DNA from: Bacteroidales bacterium UBA1680
GTDB taxonomy: Bacteria > Bacteroidota > Bacteroidia > Bacteroidales > UBA932
Assembly (NCBI GenBank): GCA_002320605.1
Contig: DCKG01000017.1
Location: 80,425 to 144,424, forward strand
Direction of reading: 5' to 3'
DNA: 64,000 nucleotides
The notes beneath the pieces are model-generated. The model was not told the DNA's origin. It saw nothing but the letters and a program-made list of their open reading frames with translations, and did no database searches. Below, in pieces: positions 47,632 to 57,041 of this stretch. Every line of letters begins with the position of its first letter. Positions within the stretch are counted from its first letter, which is position 1. Both the position numbers and the translations under genes were made by a program.

Positions 47632-49402
47632 TATTAAAAGAATATGTTTCACCGCAGCCGCGCTAGGCGCGTGCGCTATTTCTTTCGGCCAGAATCTGAA
47701 CCCTACGGTCGAGGTGACGAATACCTACGAAGGGGACCCGTCGCATATTCAGAAACCACTAACCGAGATGATGGTCCCTGATTCGCTGCTACGATTCGAT
47801 TTGGATTTCAATTATCAGGTTTTCGATAACCCTTATGACGCTTCATATAGTTTCAAGCCATACATGCTGAACGTTAAGCCTGGCAGGGACGCTTGGCGAG
47901 GCAAGAGCCTCTATCTGAAAGCAGGAGCGGGCTACTCGCTTCATCCGCAGCTGGATTTCGTGTGGAGTCCGGAGCGGAAAGGACCTTTCCAGTTCAGCAT
48001 CTATGCTAATCACAGGTCTTATTTCGGGAAATATCACGAGATTGTTCCTAAGCTGAAGTCTGGCTCACAGGGCGTGTACGAGCTGAAATCCAATGGGAAT
48101 TCGTACAAAGGCCACGATGCCCTTACAAGGGCTGGCTTCGATGGCAGGTACAGCTGGGATTCAGGCACGTTCGCTTTCGGCGTCGGTTATTATGGCTTGA
48201 ATACTAAAGACACGCTTACTTCTCAGAATTACAATGCGGCTGATGTCTATCTAAACTTGCAGTCTTACGATAGGCCGGACGCTCAGTTCTATTATGACGC
48301 GACCGTCAAAGGACGCTTCGGAAAAAACAATCTTGAATATTCCTCAGGCCTCGGCAACCTTTATGGCAAGTCCGCCTTGAATGTCCTGAGTGGATTAGGA
48401 ATAGCCGAAGGGAAATGCGACTACAAGGAAACCGTGATTTCTCTGGACGGAAATCTGGGCTTTGCCGTGAATGGCCATAAGTTCTTGATCGGCTTGGATG
48501 GCGTTTACGCAGGATATTCAGACTTGTTGCGAGGGGCGTACGGGGTGTTCGCAGTCACGCCAAAGTACGTGTTCGAGAAAGGCAAGCTGAAAGTCAATGT
48601 GGGTCTTCGCATCCAGAAGTTCTTCAGCGATAACGACGAGAAGGACCTCTTGGAGCCGGAAGAGTGGGATGGAGGAGTCATGCTGAACCCTGACATTTAC
48701 GCTAGCATCGCTCTCGTCAATGGTTTCCAGCCTTATGTCCGGATATACAATGGCACGAAAATCAACACGCTGTCTTCCGTGCAGGAAGGAAGAAATCATT
48801 TTTTCAATCCGCTGTGCTTTACTTTAGGCAATGATACGGGTTATGACCTCAGTGCTGGTTTCAAGGGAGATTTCTCGACGGCATTCCACTATGACGTGAA
48901 CGCCAGGCTGAATTCGCATGACGAAACCTTGATGGATTACGTTGCTTATTCTGGGAAAGAGTATTACGTTCCAGCATATTTGCGTAGCGAATGCGACGTT
49001 TTTTCTGTGAATGCGCTCATGAACTTGAGAGTGAAAAGGTTCAAGGCCGATGCCGACTTCCATTATTACCATACTAAGTTCCCAAAAGACGGCAGCCATG
49101 CTTTTGCCATGCCTGACTTCACTTTCGGCCTGAAGGCTGTTTATGACATAACGAGCCGGATATATTGTGGGGCGAATATGAGTTATGTCCACAAGAGAGA
49201 AGGGGATTTCTACGTTAATTCCCAAGGTGGTTATTCAATTCCAGGCTGGTTCGATCTAGGCATTTTGGGAGGATATCAGTTCAACCGAAAGCTCGGCTTC
49301 TGGCTGGAAAGCGGAAACCTTCTGGGCCAGAAAGTTCAGCCGAATCCATTCTACGTCGAAAAAGGTCTCTGGATCACGGCTGGCATCACCTTGAATTTAT
49401 AG
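47624..49402 (+). CDS. Outer-membrane beta-barrel protein (TonB-receptor-like)
   Basis: A 592-residue protein with a signal peptide (ACAISFGQ). Most of its length is alternating polar and aromatic residues typical of barrel strands, for example GPFQFSIYANHRSYFGKYHE and FAFGVGYYGLNTKDTL, and it ends with the aromatic-rich strand GLWITAGITLNL. There is no clear plug domain, so although annotation pipelines may call it TonB-dependent, this is not proven. It is translationally coupled to the TPR protein upstream and is followed by a strong terminator. Confidence 0.75.
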   Translation: MNNIKRICFTAAALGACAISFGQNLNPTVEVTNTYEGDPSHIQKPLTEMMVPDSLLRFDLDFNYQVFDNPYDASYSFKPYMLNVKPGRDAWRGKSLYLKAGAGYSLHPQLDFVWSPERKGPFQFSIYANHRSYFGKYHEIVPKLKSGSQGVYELKSNGNSYKGHDALTRAGFDGRYSWDSGTFAFGVGYYGLNTKDTLTSQNYNAADVYLNLQSYDRPDAQFYYDATVKGRFGKNNLEYSSGLGNLYGKSALNVLSGLGIAEGKCDYKETVISLDGNLGFAVNGHKFLIGLDGVYAGYSDLLRGAYGVFAVTPKYVFEKGKLKVNVGLRIQKFFSDNDEKDLLEPEEWDGGVMLNPDIYASIALVNGFQPYVRIYNGTKINTLSSVQEGRNHFFNPLCFTLGNDTGYDLSAGFKGDFSTAFHYDVNARLNSHDETLMDYVAYSGKEYYVPAYLRSECDVFSVNALMNLRVKRFKADADFHYYHTKFPKDGSHAFAMPDFTFGLKAVYDITSRIYCGANMSYVHKREGDFYVNSQGGYSIPGWFDLGILGGYQFNRKLGFWLESGNLLGQKVQPNPFYVEKGLWITAGITLNL

Positions 49403-49412
49403 AAAAATTTAG

Positions 49413-49420
49413 TAAATTTG
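49413..49420 (+). promoter_or_regulatory. -7 element of gyrB inside the upstream terminator arm
   Basis: TAAATTTG is a perfect -7 box with CTTG (49390-49393) 19 nt upstream. It overlaps the left arm of the hairpin at 49414-49455, so transcripts from it would start within the arm and could not form the full hairpin. Confidence 0.55.
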
Positions 49421-49458
49421 TCTGTTTTATGGGATGACCTGAAACAGACAAATTTTTT
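49414..49458 (+). terminator. Strong terminator between the barrel gene and gyrB
   Basis: AAATTTGTCTGTTT (49414-49427) pairs perfectly over 14 bp with AAACAGACAAATTT (49442-49455), followed by a run of T residues. It ends 8 nt before the gyrB ATG. Confidence 0.85.
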
Positions 49459-49466
49459 GACAAGCT

Positions 49467-51482
49467 ATGATAGAAAACGAAGAGGCGAAAAAGGCGGAAG
49501 AAGCATATTCCGCGAGTAGCATACAGGTCCTTGAAGGGCTTGAGGCAGTAAGGAAAAGGCCATCGATGTACATCGGAGACGTAGGCGAAAGAGGTCTCCA
49601 TCATCTCGTTTATGAAGTAGTTGATAATAGCATCGACGAGGCAATGGCGGGGTTCTGCACGGATATAACCGTCACCATTTTGGAAGGCAATTCAATCAGG
49701 GTCTCCGATAACGGCCGTGGTATTCCTACGGGCATGCACCCTAAGGAACATCGTTCTGCTCTGGAGGTTGTTCTCACGGTGCTTCACGCCGGTGGAAAAT
49801 TCAATAAGAACAGCTACAAGGTTTCGGGCGGTCTCCATGGCGTGGGCGTTTCCTGCGTTAATGCTCTTTCTGACGATTTCGAAGCTGAAGTGCATCGCGA
49901 AGGGCATATTTACATCCAGAAATATTCCAAAGGCAAGCCGCTTGGGCCGGTTAAGGTGGTAGGCGACTGCAATGACACAGGCACCACCATCACCTTCCAT
50001 CCGGATCCGACCATTTTTACCCAGTCAATAGTTTATAAATATGATACCCTGGCTGCCAGGATGCGCGAGCTTGCCTACCTGAACAAAGGCATACGCATCA
50101 CGCTCACCGATGACAGGCCAGATCACCTGGTTGAGGAATATGTCACTGATGCGCACGGAGACGAGAAACCTACTGGCAGGATGATCAAGCACCAGGATGT
50201 CTTCTACTCGGAACATGGCCTGAGGGAGTTCATTGAATATCTCGACGCAGGTGCCAGCCAGCTCATTCCTGAGCCTATCTGCACCCAGAGCGACAAAGTG
50301 ATCCCGATTGACATAGCTTTGTCTTACAATAACGGATTTGCCGAGAAAATATATTCATACGTCAACAACATTCATACGATCGAAGGCGGCACGCATCTGC
50401 AAGGCTTCAAGATGGGCCTTTCAAGGTCACTGAAGAATTATGCGGAGAAGAACAACCTCCTTGCTAAATTCAAAGGAGACCTCGCCCCTGAGGACTTCCG
50501 AGAGGGCCTTACCGCCGTGGTTTCCGTGAAAATCGCCGAGCCTCAGTTCGAGGGACAGACAAAGACGAAGCTTGGCAACCCGGAGGCCACCTCGGCTGTT
50601 TCGCAGGCCACTTCTCAGGCTATGGATCAGTATCTTGAGGAGCATCCGAAAGAGGCAAAACTCATAATCGAGAAAATAGTGCTGGCAGCTACAGCAAGGA
50701 ATGCCGCCCGCAAAGCTCGCGAGATGGTTCAGAGAAAGTCCGTCATGTCTGGCGCCGGGATGCCTGGCAAACTGGCTGACTGCTCTGACAGGGATCCGGA
50801 GAAGTGCGAGCTCTTCCTGGTAGAGGGTGACTCTGCAGGTGGAACTGCGAAGCAGGGGCGCAACAGGAGGTATCAAGCCATCCTGCCTCTGAGAGGAAAG
50901 ATCCTGAACGTGGAGAAGGCAGCGGGTGACAGGGCTTTCGACAGCGAGGAAATACGAAATATTTATACGGCTCTCGGGGTTTCAGTGGCTCAGGAAGATG
51001 AGAACGGAGAGAAGAGGATGGACCTAAGCAAACTGCGTTACCACAAAGTCATAATAATGACCGATGCCGATGTCGATGGCAGCCACATCGCCTGCCTGAT
51101 CCTAACGTTCTTCTTCCGTTACATGTTCGACTTGATTAAGAACGGGTATGTCTATCTGGCTACCCCTCCGCTCTATCTCGTGAAGAAAGGCAAGGAAGAG
51201 ATATACTGCTGGACCGATGATCAGAGGTCGGCTGCGACCGAGAGGCTCGGCCATGGCTCCGACAAGGGGGTTACCGTCCAGAGGTACAAAGGTCTCGGTG
51301 AAATGTCTGACCAGCAGCTCTGGGACACCACTATGGATCCAGAGAAGAGAAGACTGCGCAAAATCACGATTGATAACGCAGCTCAGGCAGAAAGGACGTT
51401 CTCCATGCTGATGGGTGACGATGTCCCGCCTCGCCGGCAGTTCATAGAGGAAAATGCACATTACGCAAACATTGATGCTTAA
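49467..51482 (+). CDS. gyrB: DNA gyrase subunit B
   Basis: The 671-residue ATPase subunit of gyrase. GHKL motifs are YEVVDNSIDEAMAG and VSDNGRGIPTGMHPK (~70-90), with SGGLHGVGVSCVNAL near residue 120. The TOPRIM domain carries FLVEGDSAGGTAKQGRNR (~450) and the metal-binding DADVDGSHI (~535). The C-terminal QRYKGLGEM segment is present. GyrB rather than ParE is favoured by the overall sequence and length. Its ATG is only 8 nt past a strong hairpin. Confidence 0.94.
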   Translation: MIENEEAKKAEEAYSASSIQVLEGLEAVRKRPSMYIGDVGERGLHHLVYEVVDNSIDEAMAGFCTDITVTILEGNSIRVSDNGRGIPTGMHPKEHRSALEVVLTVLHAGGKFNKNSYKVSGGLHGVGVSCVNALSDDFEAEVHREGHIYIQKYSKGKPLGPVKVVGDCNDTGTTITFHPDPTIFTQSIVYKYDTLAARMRELAYLNKGIRITLTDDRPDHLVEEYVTDAHGDEKPTGRMIKHQDVFYSEHGLREFIEYLDAGASQLIPEPICTQSDKVIPIDIALSYNNGFAEKIYSYVNNIHTIEGGTHLQGFKMGLSRSLKNYAEKNNLLAKFKGDLAPEDFREGLTAVVSVKIAEPQFEGQTKTKLGNPEATSAVSQATSQAMDQYLEEHPKEAKLIIEKIVLAATARNAARKAREMVQRKSVMSGAGMPGKLADCSDRDPEKCELFLVEGDSAGGTAKQGRNRRYQAILPLRGKILNVEKAAGDRAFDSEEIRNIYTALGVSVAQEDENGEKRMDLSKLRYHKVIIMTDADVDGSHIACLILTFFFRYMFDLIKNGYVYLATPPLYLVKKGKEEIYCWTDDQRSAATERLGHGSDKGVTVQRYKGLGEMSDQQLWDTTMDPEKRRLRKITIDNAAQAERTFSMLMGDDVPPRRQFIEENAHYANIDA

Positions 51483-51496
51483 AAATTCGCAATAAT

Positions 51497-52765
51497 ATGT
51501 ACAACGACATTTTTGCAAGGATTTCTAAAGATACTGGCGGCCCAATCGGCCAGTATTATGACGATGGCTATGGCTATTACATGTTCCCTCGTCTGGAGGG
51601 GGAATTAGGCCCTCACATGAAGTTCAACGGGGTGGAGATGCTCAACTGGAGCCTCAATAATTACCTCGGTTTGGCGAATGACCCAGAGGTTCGCAAGGCA
51701 GATGCCGATGCAGCTAAGGAGTGGGGTCTGGCATATCCTATGGGCAGCCGGATGCTGACTGGTCAGACTCGCTACCACGAGGAGCTGGAGAGGCGTTTCG
51801 CAGAGTTTGAGAAGAAGGAGGATGCCTTTCTGTTCAACTTCGGTTATCAGGGAATAGTTTCAGCCATTGATGCCCTAACTGGCCGTCACGACGTGATAGT
51901 GTACGATGCTGAGGCTCATGCATGCCTGCTGGACGGAATCCGTCTGCACGTGGGCGAGAGCTTCAAATACAGACATAACGACATCGAGAGCTGCGAGAAG
52001 GTGCTCTCCAGAGCCTGCAAGCTGGCTGAAGAAAATGGCGGCGGCGTGCTGCTCATCACAGAGGGCGTGTTCGGAATGACCGGCGCTCTCGGAATCCTGG
52101 ACAAGATCGTAGAACTCAAGAAGAAATATCAATTCAGGATATTCGTAGATGACGCTCATGGCTTCGGCATCATGGGCGAGCATGGCAGAGGCACTTCTGA
52201 ACAGTTGCACTGCATGGATGGCATCGACCTTTACATCGGGGCCTTTGCGAAAAGCATGGCCAGCATAGGCGGCTTCATCGCAGGGCCGAAGGACATAATC
52301 AAGTACCTGAAGTTCAACATGCGCTCGCAGATGTATGCCAAGGCGCTTCCGATGCCTCTTGTCATAGGAAACATGAAGAGGCTCGAAATCATTGACAGCC
52401 CTAAGGGCGATGCCCTGCGTAAACAGCTCTTCACAGTCACGAGGGCCCTTCAGGATGGTTTCCGCAAGGAGGGATTCGACATAGGACCGGCAGAGGCCTG
52501 CGTCTCGCCTGTGCACGTGAAGGGCGGAATAGGCGAGGCCACGCAGATCGTCAAAGACCTTCGCGAGAACTACAAGATATTCTGCTCCATGGTCATCTAT
52601 CCGGTGATTCCTAAGGGAATGATAATATTCAGAATCATTGCTACTGCTGCCCACACTCTCGAAGACGTGGACTACACGCTCAATGCTTTCAAGGAGATAA
52701 GGGAGAAGCTTGACAAAGGATACTATTCCAACGGAGAGATTGCCACAATGACAGTCATGAAATAA
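51497..52765 (+). CDS. Alpha-oxoamine synthase, probable serine palmitoyltransferase
   Basis: A PLP-dependent 2-oxoamine synthase of 422 residues. Family segments are NWSLNNYLGLANDP (~50-63), GSRMLTGQTRYHEELERR, FVDDAHGFGIMGEHGRG (~215) and the PLP-lysine region AFAKSMASIGGF. Bacteroidales serine palmitoyltransferases (making the sphingoid base) look like this. Glycine C-acetyltransferase (Kbl) and BioF are close alternatives, but the N-terminal ~45 residues and the neighbouring short-chain dehydrogenase favour sphingolipid synthesis. It is 12 bases after gyrB ends plus stop context. Confidence 0.75.
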   Translation: MYNDIFARISKDTGGPIGQYYDDGYGYYMFPRLEGELGPHMKFNGVEMLNWSLNNYLGLANDPEVRKADADAAKEWGLAYPMGSRMLTGQTRYHEELERRFAEFEKKEDAFLFNFGYQGIVSAIDALTGRHDVIVYDAEAHACLLDGIRLHVGESFKYRHNDIESCEKVLSRACKLAEENGGGVLLITEGVFGMTGALGILDKIVELKKKYQFRIFVDDAHGFGIMGEHGRGTSEQLHCMDGIDLYIGAFAKSMASIGGFIAGPKDIIKYLKFNMRSQMYAKALPMPLVIGNMKRLEIIDSPKGDALRKQLFTVTRALQDGFRKEGFDIGPAEACVSPVHVKGGIGEATQIVKDLRENYKIFCSMVIYPVIPKGMIIFRIIATAAHTLEDVDYTLNAFKEIREKLDKGYYSNGEIATMTVMK

Positions 52766-52776
52766 ATTCTCTGAAT

Positions 52777-53598
52777 ATGGATCCTGAATATTTCAGAGAT
52801 AAGGTTATTATAGTAACTGGAGCCAGCTCGGGAATCGGGTTGGCTTCGGCTCGTCTTTTCGGATCCTTCGGGGCGAATGTCGTGATGGCGGCAAGGTCAT
52901 ACGAAAGACTGCTTGAACTGGCTCCTAACGTGAATGGCGACCCTGAAAAAGTGCTCTGCGTGAAGACCGACGTGAGCGTCGAAGAAGACTGCAAAAATCT
53001 TATTGCAAAGACTGTCGAGAAATTCGGAAGAATAGACATACTGGTCAATAACGCCGGCCTTTCGATGAGGGCTATGTTCAAAGATCTGGACCTGTCCGTC
53101 ATCAAGAGGCTGATGGACGTGAACTTCTGGGGCACGGTTTACTGCACTAAATTCGCTCTGCCCTACCTTCTTGGGACGAAGGGGCAGGTCGTAGGAGTCA
53201 TTTCCACCGCAGGATATTGCGCCCTGCCAGCCAGGACAGGATATTCCTCTTCAAAATATGCCATCAGGGGTTTCTTGGACACCATTCGCATTGAGCATCT
53301 GAAAGATGGCCTGAACGTGCTGGTCTTCGCTCCTTGTTACACTTCTTCCAATGTTCGCAATGCGGCTCTCACAGCCGACGGCTCTGCCCAAGGCAGCACT
53401 CCGCTCAACGAGGGCAAGCTGATGAGTGCGGAAGTGTGTGCGATGCATCTGGCAAAGGCTCTTGAGAAAAGACGTTCGGAAGTCATTCTTGGCGCTCTGG
53501 GCAAAGCCTCGGTGTGGGTGCACAGGCTTTTCCCAAGGCTGATGGATCGCCTGACTTATAAATATATTGCTAGAGAAACGGGAAGTCCCTTCAAATAA
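52777..53598 (+). CDS. Short-chain dehydrogenase/reductase, possible 3-ketosphinganine reductase
   Basis: A 273-residue SDR with the cofactor motif TGASSGIG (~15-22), NNAG (~91-94), the catalytic Ser in VISTAGYCALPARTG and the YxxxK pair in GYSSSKYAIRG. It lies 11 bases after the oxoamine synthase and is probably cotranscribed, so reduction of the 3-keto sphingoid base made by that enzyme is a reasonable guess, not shown by sequence alone. Confidence 0.72.
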   Translation: MDPEYFRDKVIIVTGASSGIGLASARLFGSFGANVVMAARSYERLLELAPNVNGDPEKVLCVKTDVSVEEDCKNLIAKTVEKFGRIDILVNNAGLSMRAMFKDLDLSVIKRLMDVNFWGTVYCTKFALPYLLGTKGQVVGVISTAGYCALPARTGYSSSKYAIRGFLDTIRIEHLKDGLNVLVFAPCYTSSNVRNAALTADGSAQGSTPLNEGKLMSAEVCAMHLAKALEKRRSEVILGALGKASVWVHRLFPRLMDRLTYKYIARETGSPFK

Positions 53599-53607
53599 TT
53601 AATCGAG

Positions 53608-55683
53608 ATGAAACTGCCACGCCTTCCAAAAAACTATCTTCGGATCATCCTGCCGCTTTTCGCGCTGTTTCTCATTCTTTTTTTCATTTTTCCGAGGAAT
53701 GCGAAATTCAGCTACGACTATCGGAAAGGCTCTCCATGGAATCATGAGACGCTGATTGCCCAGTTTGATTTCCCTATCTTGAAATCCGACGAGCAGCTTA
53801 GGGAGGAGCGTAGCGCAAACCGTTCCGTTGAGGTTCCGTACTATGTCTATAAGGAAGATGTGGTGACAAACAGCAGGAAAGCCGCCGACGAGGCCGACTT
53901 GGGGGACTATTCCTGGCTGAGACCGGTAATCGTGTCTTCCATGCTGGACATCTATTCCAGCGGAGTGGTGAGCGACGAGGGCGTGAAACTGGACTCTAGG
54001 GCAAAGAAAGATCCTGACGCGGTTTTATATATTCATAAAGACAAGAGGGTCACGAAGAAACCTGCTTCCGAGGTGCTGAAAGAATCAGATGCTAAGGCCA
54101 GGCTTCTTGACGATGTGGCGAAGAAAGCAAAAGGGGCCAATGCCGACTCGGTGCTGAATGCTTGCGGCATCTATAATCTCATCTCGCCTAATCTTGAATA
54201 CGATGCAAAGACGACCGAGCTGGTGAATTCGCAAAGAGATTCTCAGATTTCTCCTACGCAGGGGTTCGTGAGCGCTGGGCAGCTCATCGTCTCGAAAGGC
54301 GAGATAGTCACTGCCGAGGTGGCTCAGATTCTTGATTCATACAAGGTTGAATATGAGGCCAGCATGGGTTACGGCGGCCCGAAAGTGCTGTTCTGGTTAG
54401 GGAACGCCCTCATAGCTGCGTTATTGGCATTCTTGATATTCCTAACCCTCTATTTTTCCAACAACAACATATTCAAAGAAAGAAACAAGTTCTATTATGT
54501 GTTGTTCGTTTTTCTCTTGATTACCGTTGTCACACTCATAATCAATAAGTTCGCCCCAAGATTCATCTACATGGTGCCGTTCACTCTGACCGCCCTGTTC
54601 CTGGAAGCGTTCTTCAAGAATAAGCTCATAATTCCGCAATGTTTCATTTCACTGCTGCCGCTGCTGATTTTTGCTAACAACGGAATCGTGCTTTACGTGA
54701 TATTCATGGCAGGCAGCCTGGTCGCAATATATACTTTCAGATTTTTCAATCGCAGCTGGATGCAGTTCATCTCTGCCTTGATAGTGTTCTGCACGATGGC
54801 CCTTACCTATTTCGGCTTCAGGATGATTGACATGGTGAACGATAATCCTTACCAGTCCATCCTCTTCCTTTTCGTGTCCTCGATGCTCTCTGTGGCTGGA
54901 TATCCATTGGTTTATCTTTTCGAGAGGATGTTCAATCTGGTGTCGAATTCCAGGCTTAGGGAGCTGTGCGATACGAACAATCCTCTCCTGAGGCAGCTGG
55001 AGCATCTTGCGCCCGGCACCTTCCAGCATTCTTTGCAGGTCATGAACATGGCAGATGCGGCTGCACGCGCCATTGATGCGAACCCTCTGCTGGTGAGCGC
55101 AGGCGCATTATATCATGACATCGGCAAGATGAAAAACCCGCTATGCTTCATCGAAAACGCCAGCATGAATCCTGGAGGGGCACATTATCACGATAATCTC
55201 ACCCCGAAGGAGAGCGCGAAGGCCATAATCAAGCACGTTGATGATGGCTTGGAGCTGGCAGATAAATACAAGCTGCCGGAAGTGATCAAGGAGTTCATCA
55301 GAACCCACCACGGGACATCCGCAACGACATATTTCTATAATAAATATCTCAACGAGGGAGGGGATCCTTCGGATGTAGCCGATTTCTTCTACCATGGAGA
55401 AAGGCCTTACACCAAGGAACAGACCATACTTATGATATGCGACACTTTGGAAGCTGCCTCTAGAACGTTGAAAGACAATTCTCAGGAGGCCTTGTCTGAA
55501 TTCGTCGAGAGGATGGTGGCTATGAAGGTGGATGCTGGACAGCTGGATAATTCTCTTATTTCCATAAGGCAGCTATGCACGCTGAAGCAAGTCTTGAAAG
55601 ATTACCTGAGGCAGATATTCCACGAGAGGATTGAATACCCTAACCGTAAGACCGGTATTGGCAGATTGGGGATAAATGTTTAA
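53608..55683 (+). CDS. 7TM-HD family phosphohydrolase (PgpH-like)
   Basis: A 691-residue membrane protein. One N-terminal helix (LRIILPLFALFLILFFIF) is followed by an extracytoplasmic 7TMR-HDED domain (~35-260), about seven further membrane helices (~265-450), and a cytoplasmic HD domain. The last has HSLQVMNMADAAARA, the metal pair HDIGK (~505) and HHGTS. This layout matches PgpH, which degrades cyclic di-AMP in other bacteria; the substrate here is inferred. It starts 9 bases after the SDR gene. Confidence 0.9.
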   Translation: MKLPRLPKNYLRIILPLFALFLILFFIFPRNAKFSYDYRKGSPWNHETLIAQFDFPILKSDEQLREERSANRSVEVPYYVYKEDVVTNSRKAADEADLGDYSWLRPVIVSSMLDIYSSGVVSDEGVKLDSRAKKDPDAVLYIHKDKRVTKKPASEVLKESDAKARLLDDVAKKAKGANADSVLNACGIYNLISPNLEYDAKTTELVNSQRDSQISPTQGFVSAGQLIVSKGEIVTAEVAQILDSYKVEYEASMGYGGPKVLFWLGNALIAALLAFLIFLTLYFSNNNIFKERNKFYYVLFVFLLITVVTLIINKFAPRFIYMVPFTLTALFLEAFFKNKLIIPQCFISLLPLLIFANNGIVLYVIFMAGSLVAIYTFRFFNRSWMQFISALIVFCTMALTYFGFRMIDMVNDNPYQSILFLFVSSMLSVAGYPLVYLFERMFNLVSNSRLRELCDTNNPLLRQLEHLAPGTFQHSLQVMNMADAAARAIDANPLLVSAGALYHDIGKMKNPLCFIENASMNPGGAHYHDNLTPKESAKAIIKHVDDGLELADKYKLPEVIKEFIRTHHGTSATTYFYNKYLNEGGDPSDVADFFYHGERPYTKEQTILMICDTLEAASRTLKDNSQEALSEFVERMVAMKVDAGQLDNSLISIRQLCTLKQVLKDYLRQIFHERIEYPNRKTGIGRLGINV

Positions 55684-55723
55684 CTTTGAACCCATTTTTT
55701 TGAATATAAAATATTAATATACA

Positions 55724-57040
55724 ATGGAAGTCACAAAGAATCAAATCGATGATCTGAACATCGAACTTACAATCGCCTTGAAGGCAGATGATTATGCAGA
55801 GGCGGAGAGAAAAAGCTTGGCCGCATATAAGAGAAAGGCGGATTTCAAAGGATTTCGCAAAGGCATGGCTCCGACCAGCCTTGTAAAGCGGATTTACGGT
55901 GAGCAGGCTCTGTACGAGGCTATCAACGGTACCGTTGCCGAGCAGCTCGATAAATTCATAAAGGACAATAACCTGAAAGTATTAGGCGAACCTCTGCCTA
56001 GCGAGAACCAGAAAGAGAATGACTGGAAGGATGGGGCAGATTTCGAATTCAAATTTGACATCGGCCTGTCACCAGAACTCAATTTCGAGGTTGACAAGTC
56101 AGACAAATTCACTCATTACGACATCGAAATCTCCGATAAGGAGAAGGCAGATGCGAAAGCAGACCTGCTCCGTCAGTATGGCGATTTTCAGGAGTGCGAA
56201 AAGGCTGGCGAGGATGATATCCTGACGGTGGATCTCAAGCAAGGCGAGAAGACCGTTGAAGGCGCTTACGTGGGCATACGCAGCGTAGCTGATTCGCAGA
56301 AAAGCCTGTTCTTGGGCGTTAAAGCCGATGACAAGTTCACTGTAAACGTGAACGAGGCGTTCGTTAATGAGGAGGACAGGGCACGGTTGCTGAAAGTCAA
56401 GAAAGAAGACCTTGCCGGCATGGAGCCTGAATGGGAGGTCACCATCGTGAACGTAAAGACGTTCGCCCCTGCCGAGGAGAATCAGGAGACATACGACAAG
56501 ATTTTCGGACAAGGCGTCGTGACTTCCCCTGAGGAACTCGATGTCAGAATAACCGAGAGGCTCCAGAACAACCACAAGCAGGATTCGGATTACAAGCTGA
56601 ATAAGGATATTCGTGAATATTACGTCAACAAGGCTGGCATTACGCTTCCTGAGGCCTTCCTGAAAAGATGGCTTCTGGAGAATAATAAAGAGAAAGTCAC
56701 CAAAGAGGATGTCGATAAAGAGTTCGACAGCTTCGCAAAAGATTTCAAATGGCAGCTCGTGCGTGGCTATATTCTCAAGAAATTCGACGTGAAGATTAAT
56801 GACAAGAACTTGCTTGATGCTGCAAAAGGCTATGCGGCATATCAGTATGCCATGTACGGAATGGGCAATCTCTCTGATGAGATGCTCACAGACGCTGCAC
56901 ATCATTTCCTCCAGGATGAACGTCACTCTCGCAACATCGAGGAGTTCGTAGAGAACGATAAGGCAGTGGCTGCCGTGAAAGAGCATGCAACCCTCGAGGA
57001 TAAGAAAATCTCATTTGAGAAATTCGGGAAGCTGAAATGA
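55724..57040 (+). CDS. tig: Trigger factor
   Basis: Ribosome-associated chaperone, 438 residues. The N-terminal ribosome-binding signature appears as FKGFRKGMAPTSLVKRIYG (~45-63). The middle domain is a divergent PPIase-like region and the C-terminal half is helical (PEAFLKRWLLENN). It precedes clpP and clpX, the common tig-clpP-clpX order that joins folding and proteolysis at the ribosome exit. Confidence 0.9.
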   Translation: MEVTKNQIDDLNIELTIALKADDYAEAERKSLAAYKRKADFKGFRKGMAPTSLVKRIYGEQALYEAINGTVAEQLDKFIKDNNLKVLGEPLPSENQKENDWKDGADFEFKFDIGLSPELNFEVDKSDKFTHYDIEISDKEKADAKADLLRQYGDFQECEKAGEDDILTVDLKQGEKTVEGAYVGIRSVADSQKSLFLGVKADDKFTVNVNEAFVNEEDRARLLKVKKEDLAGMEPEWEVTIVNVKTFAPAEENQETYDKIFGQGVVTSPEELDVRITERLQNNHKQDSDYKLNKDIREYYVNKAGITLPEAFLKRWLLENNKEKVTKEDVDKEFDSFAKDFKWQLVRGYILKKFDVKINDKNLLDAAKGYAAYQYAMYGMGNLSDEMLTDAAHHFLQDERHSRNIEEFVENDKAVAAVKEHATLEDKKISFEKFGKLK

Positions 57041-57041
57041 T

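Noticed and set aside
51497..52765. Kbl (2-amino-3-ketobutyrate CoA ligase) call
   Set aside because: Not fully excluded, but no threonine dehydrogenase is adjacent and the neighbouring SDR and extended N-terminus fit a palmitoyltransferase better.
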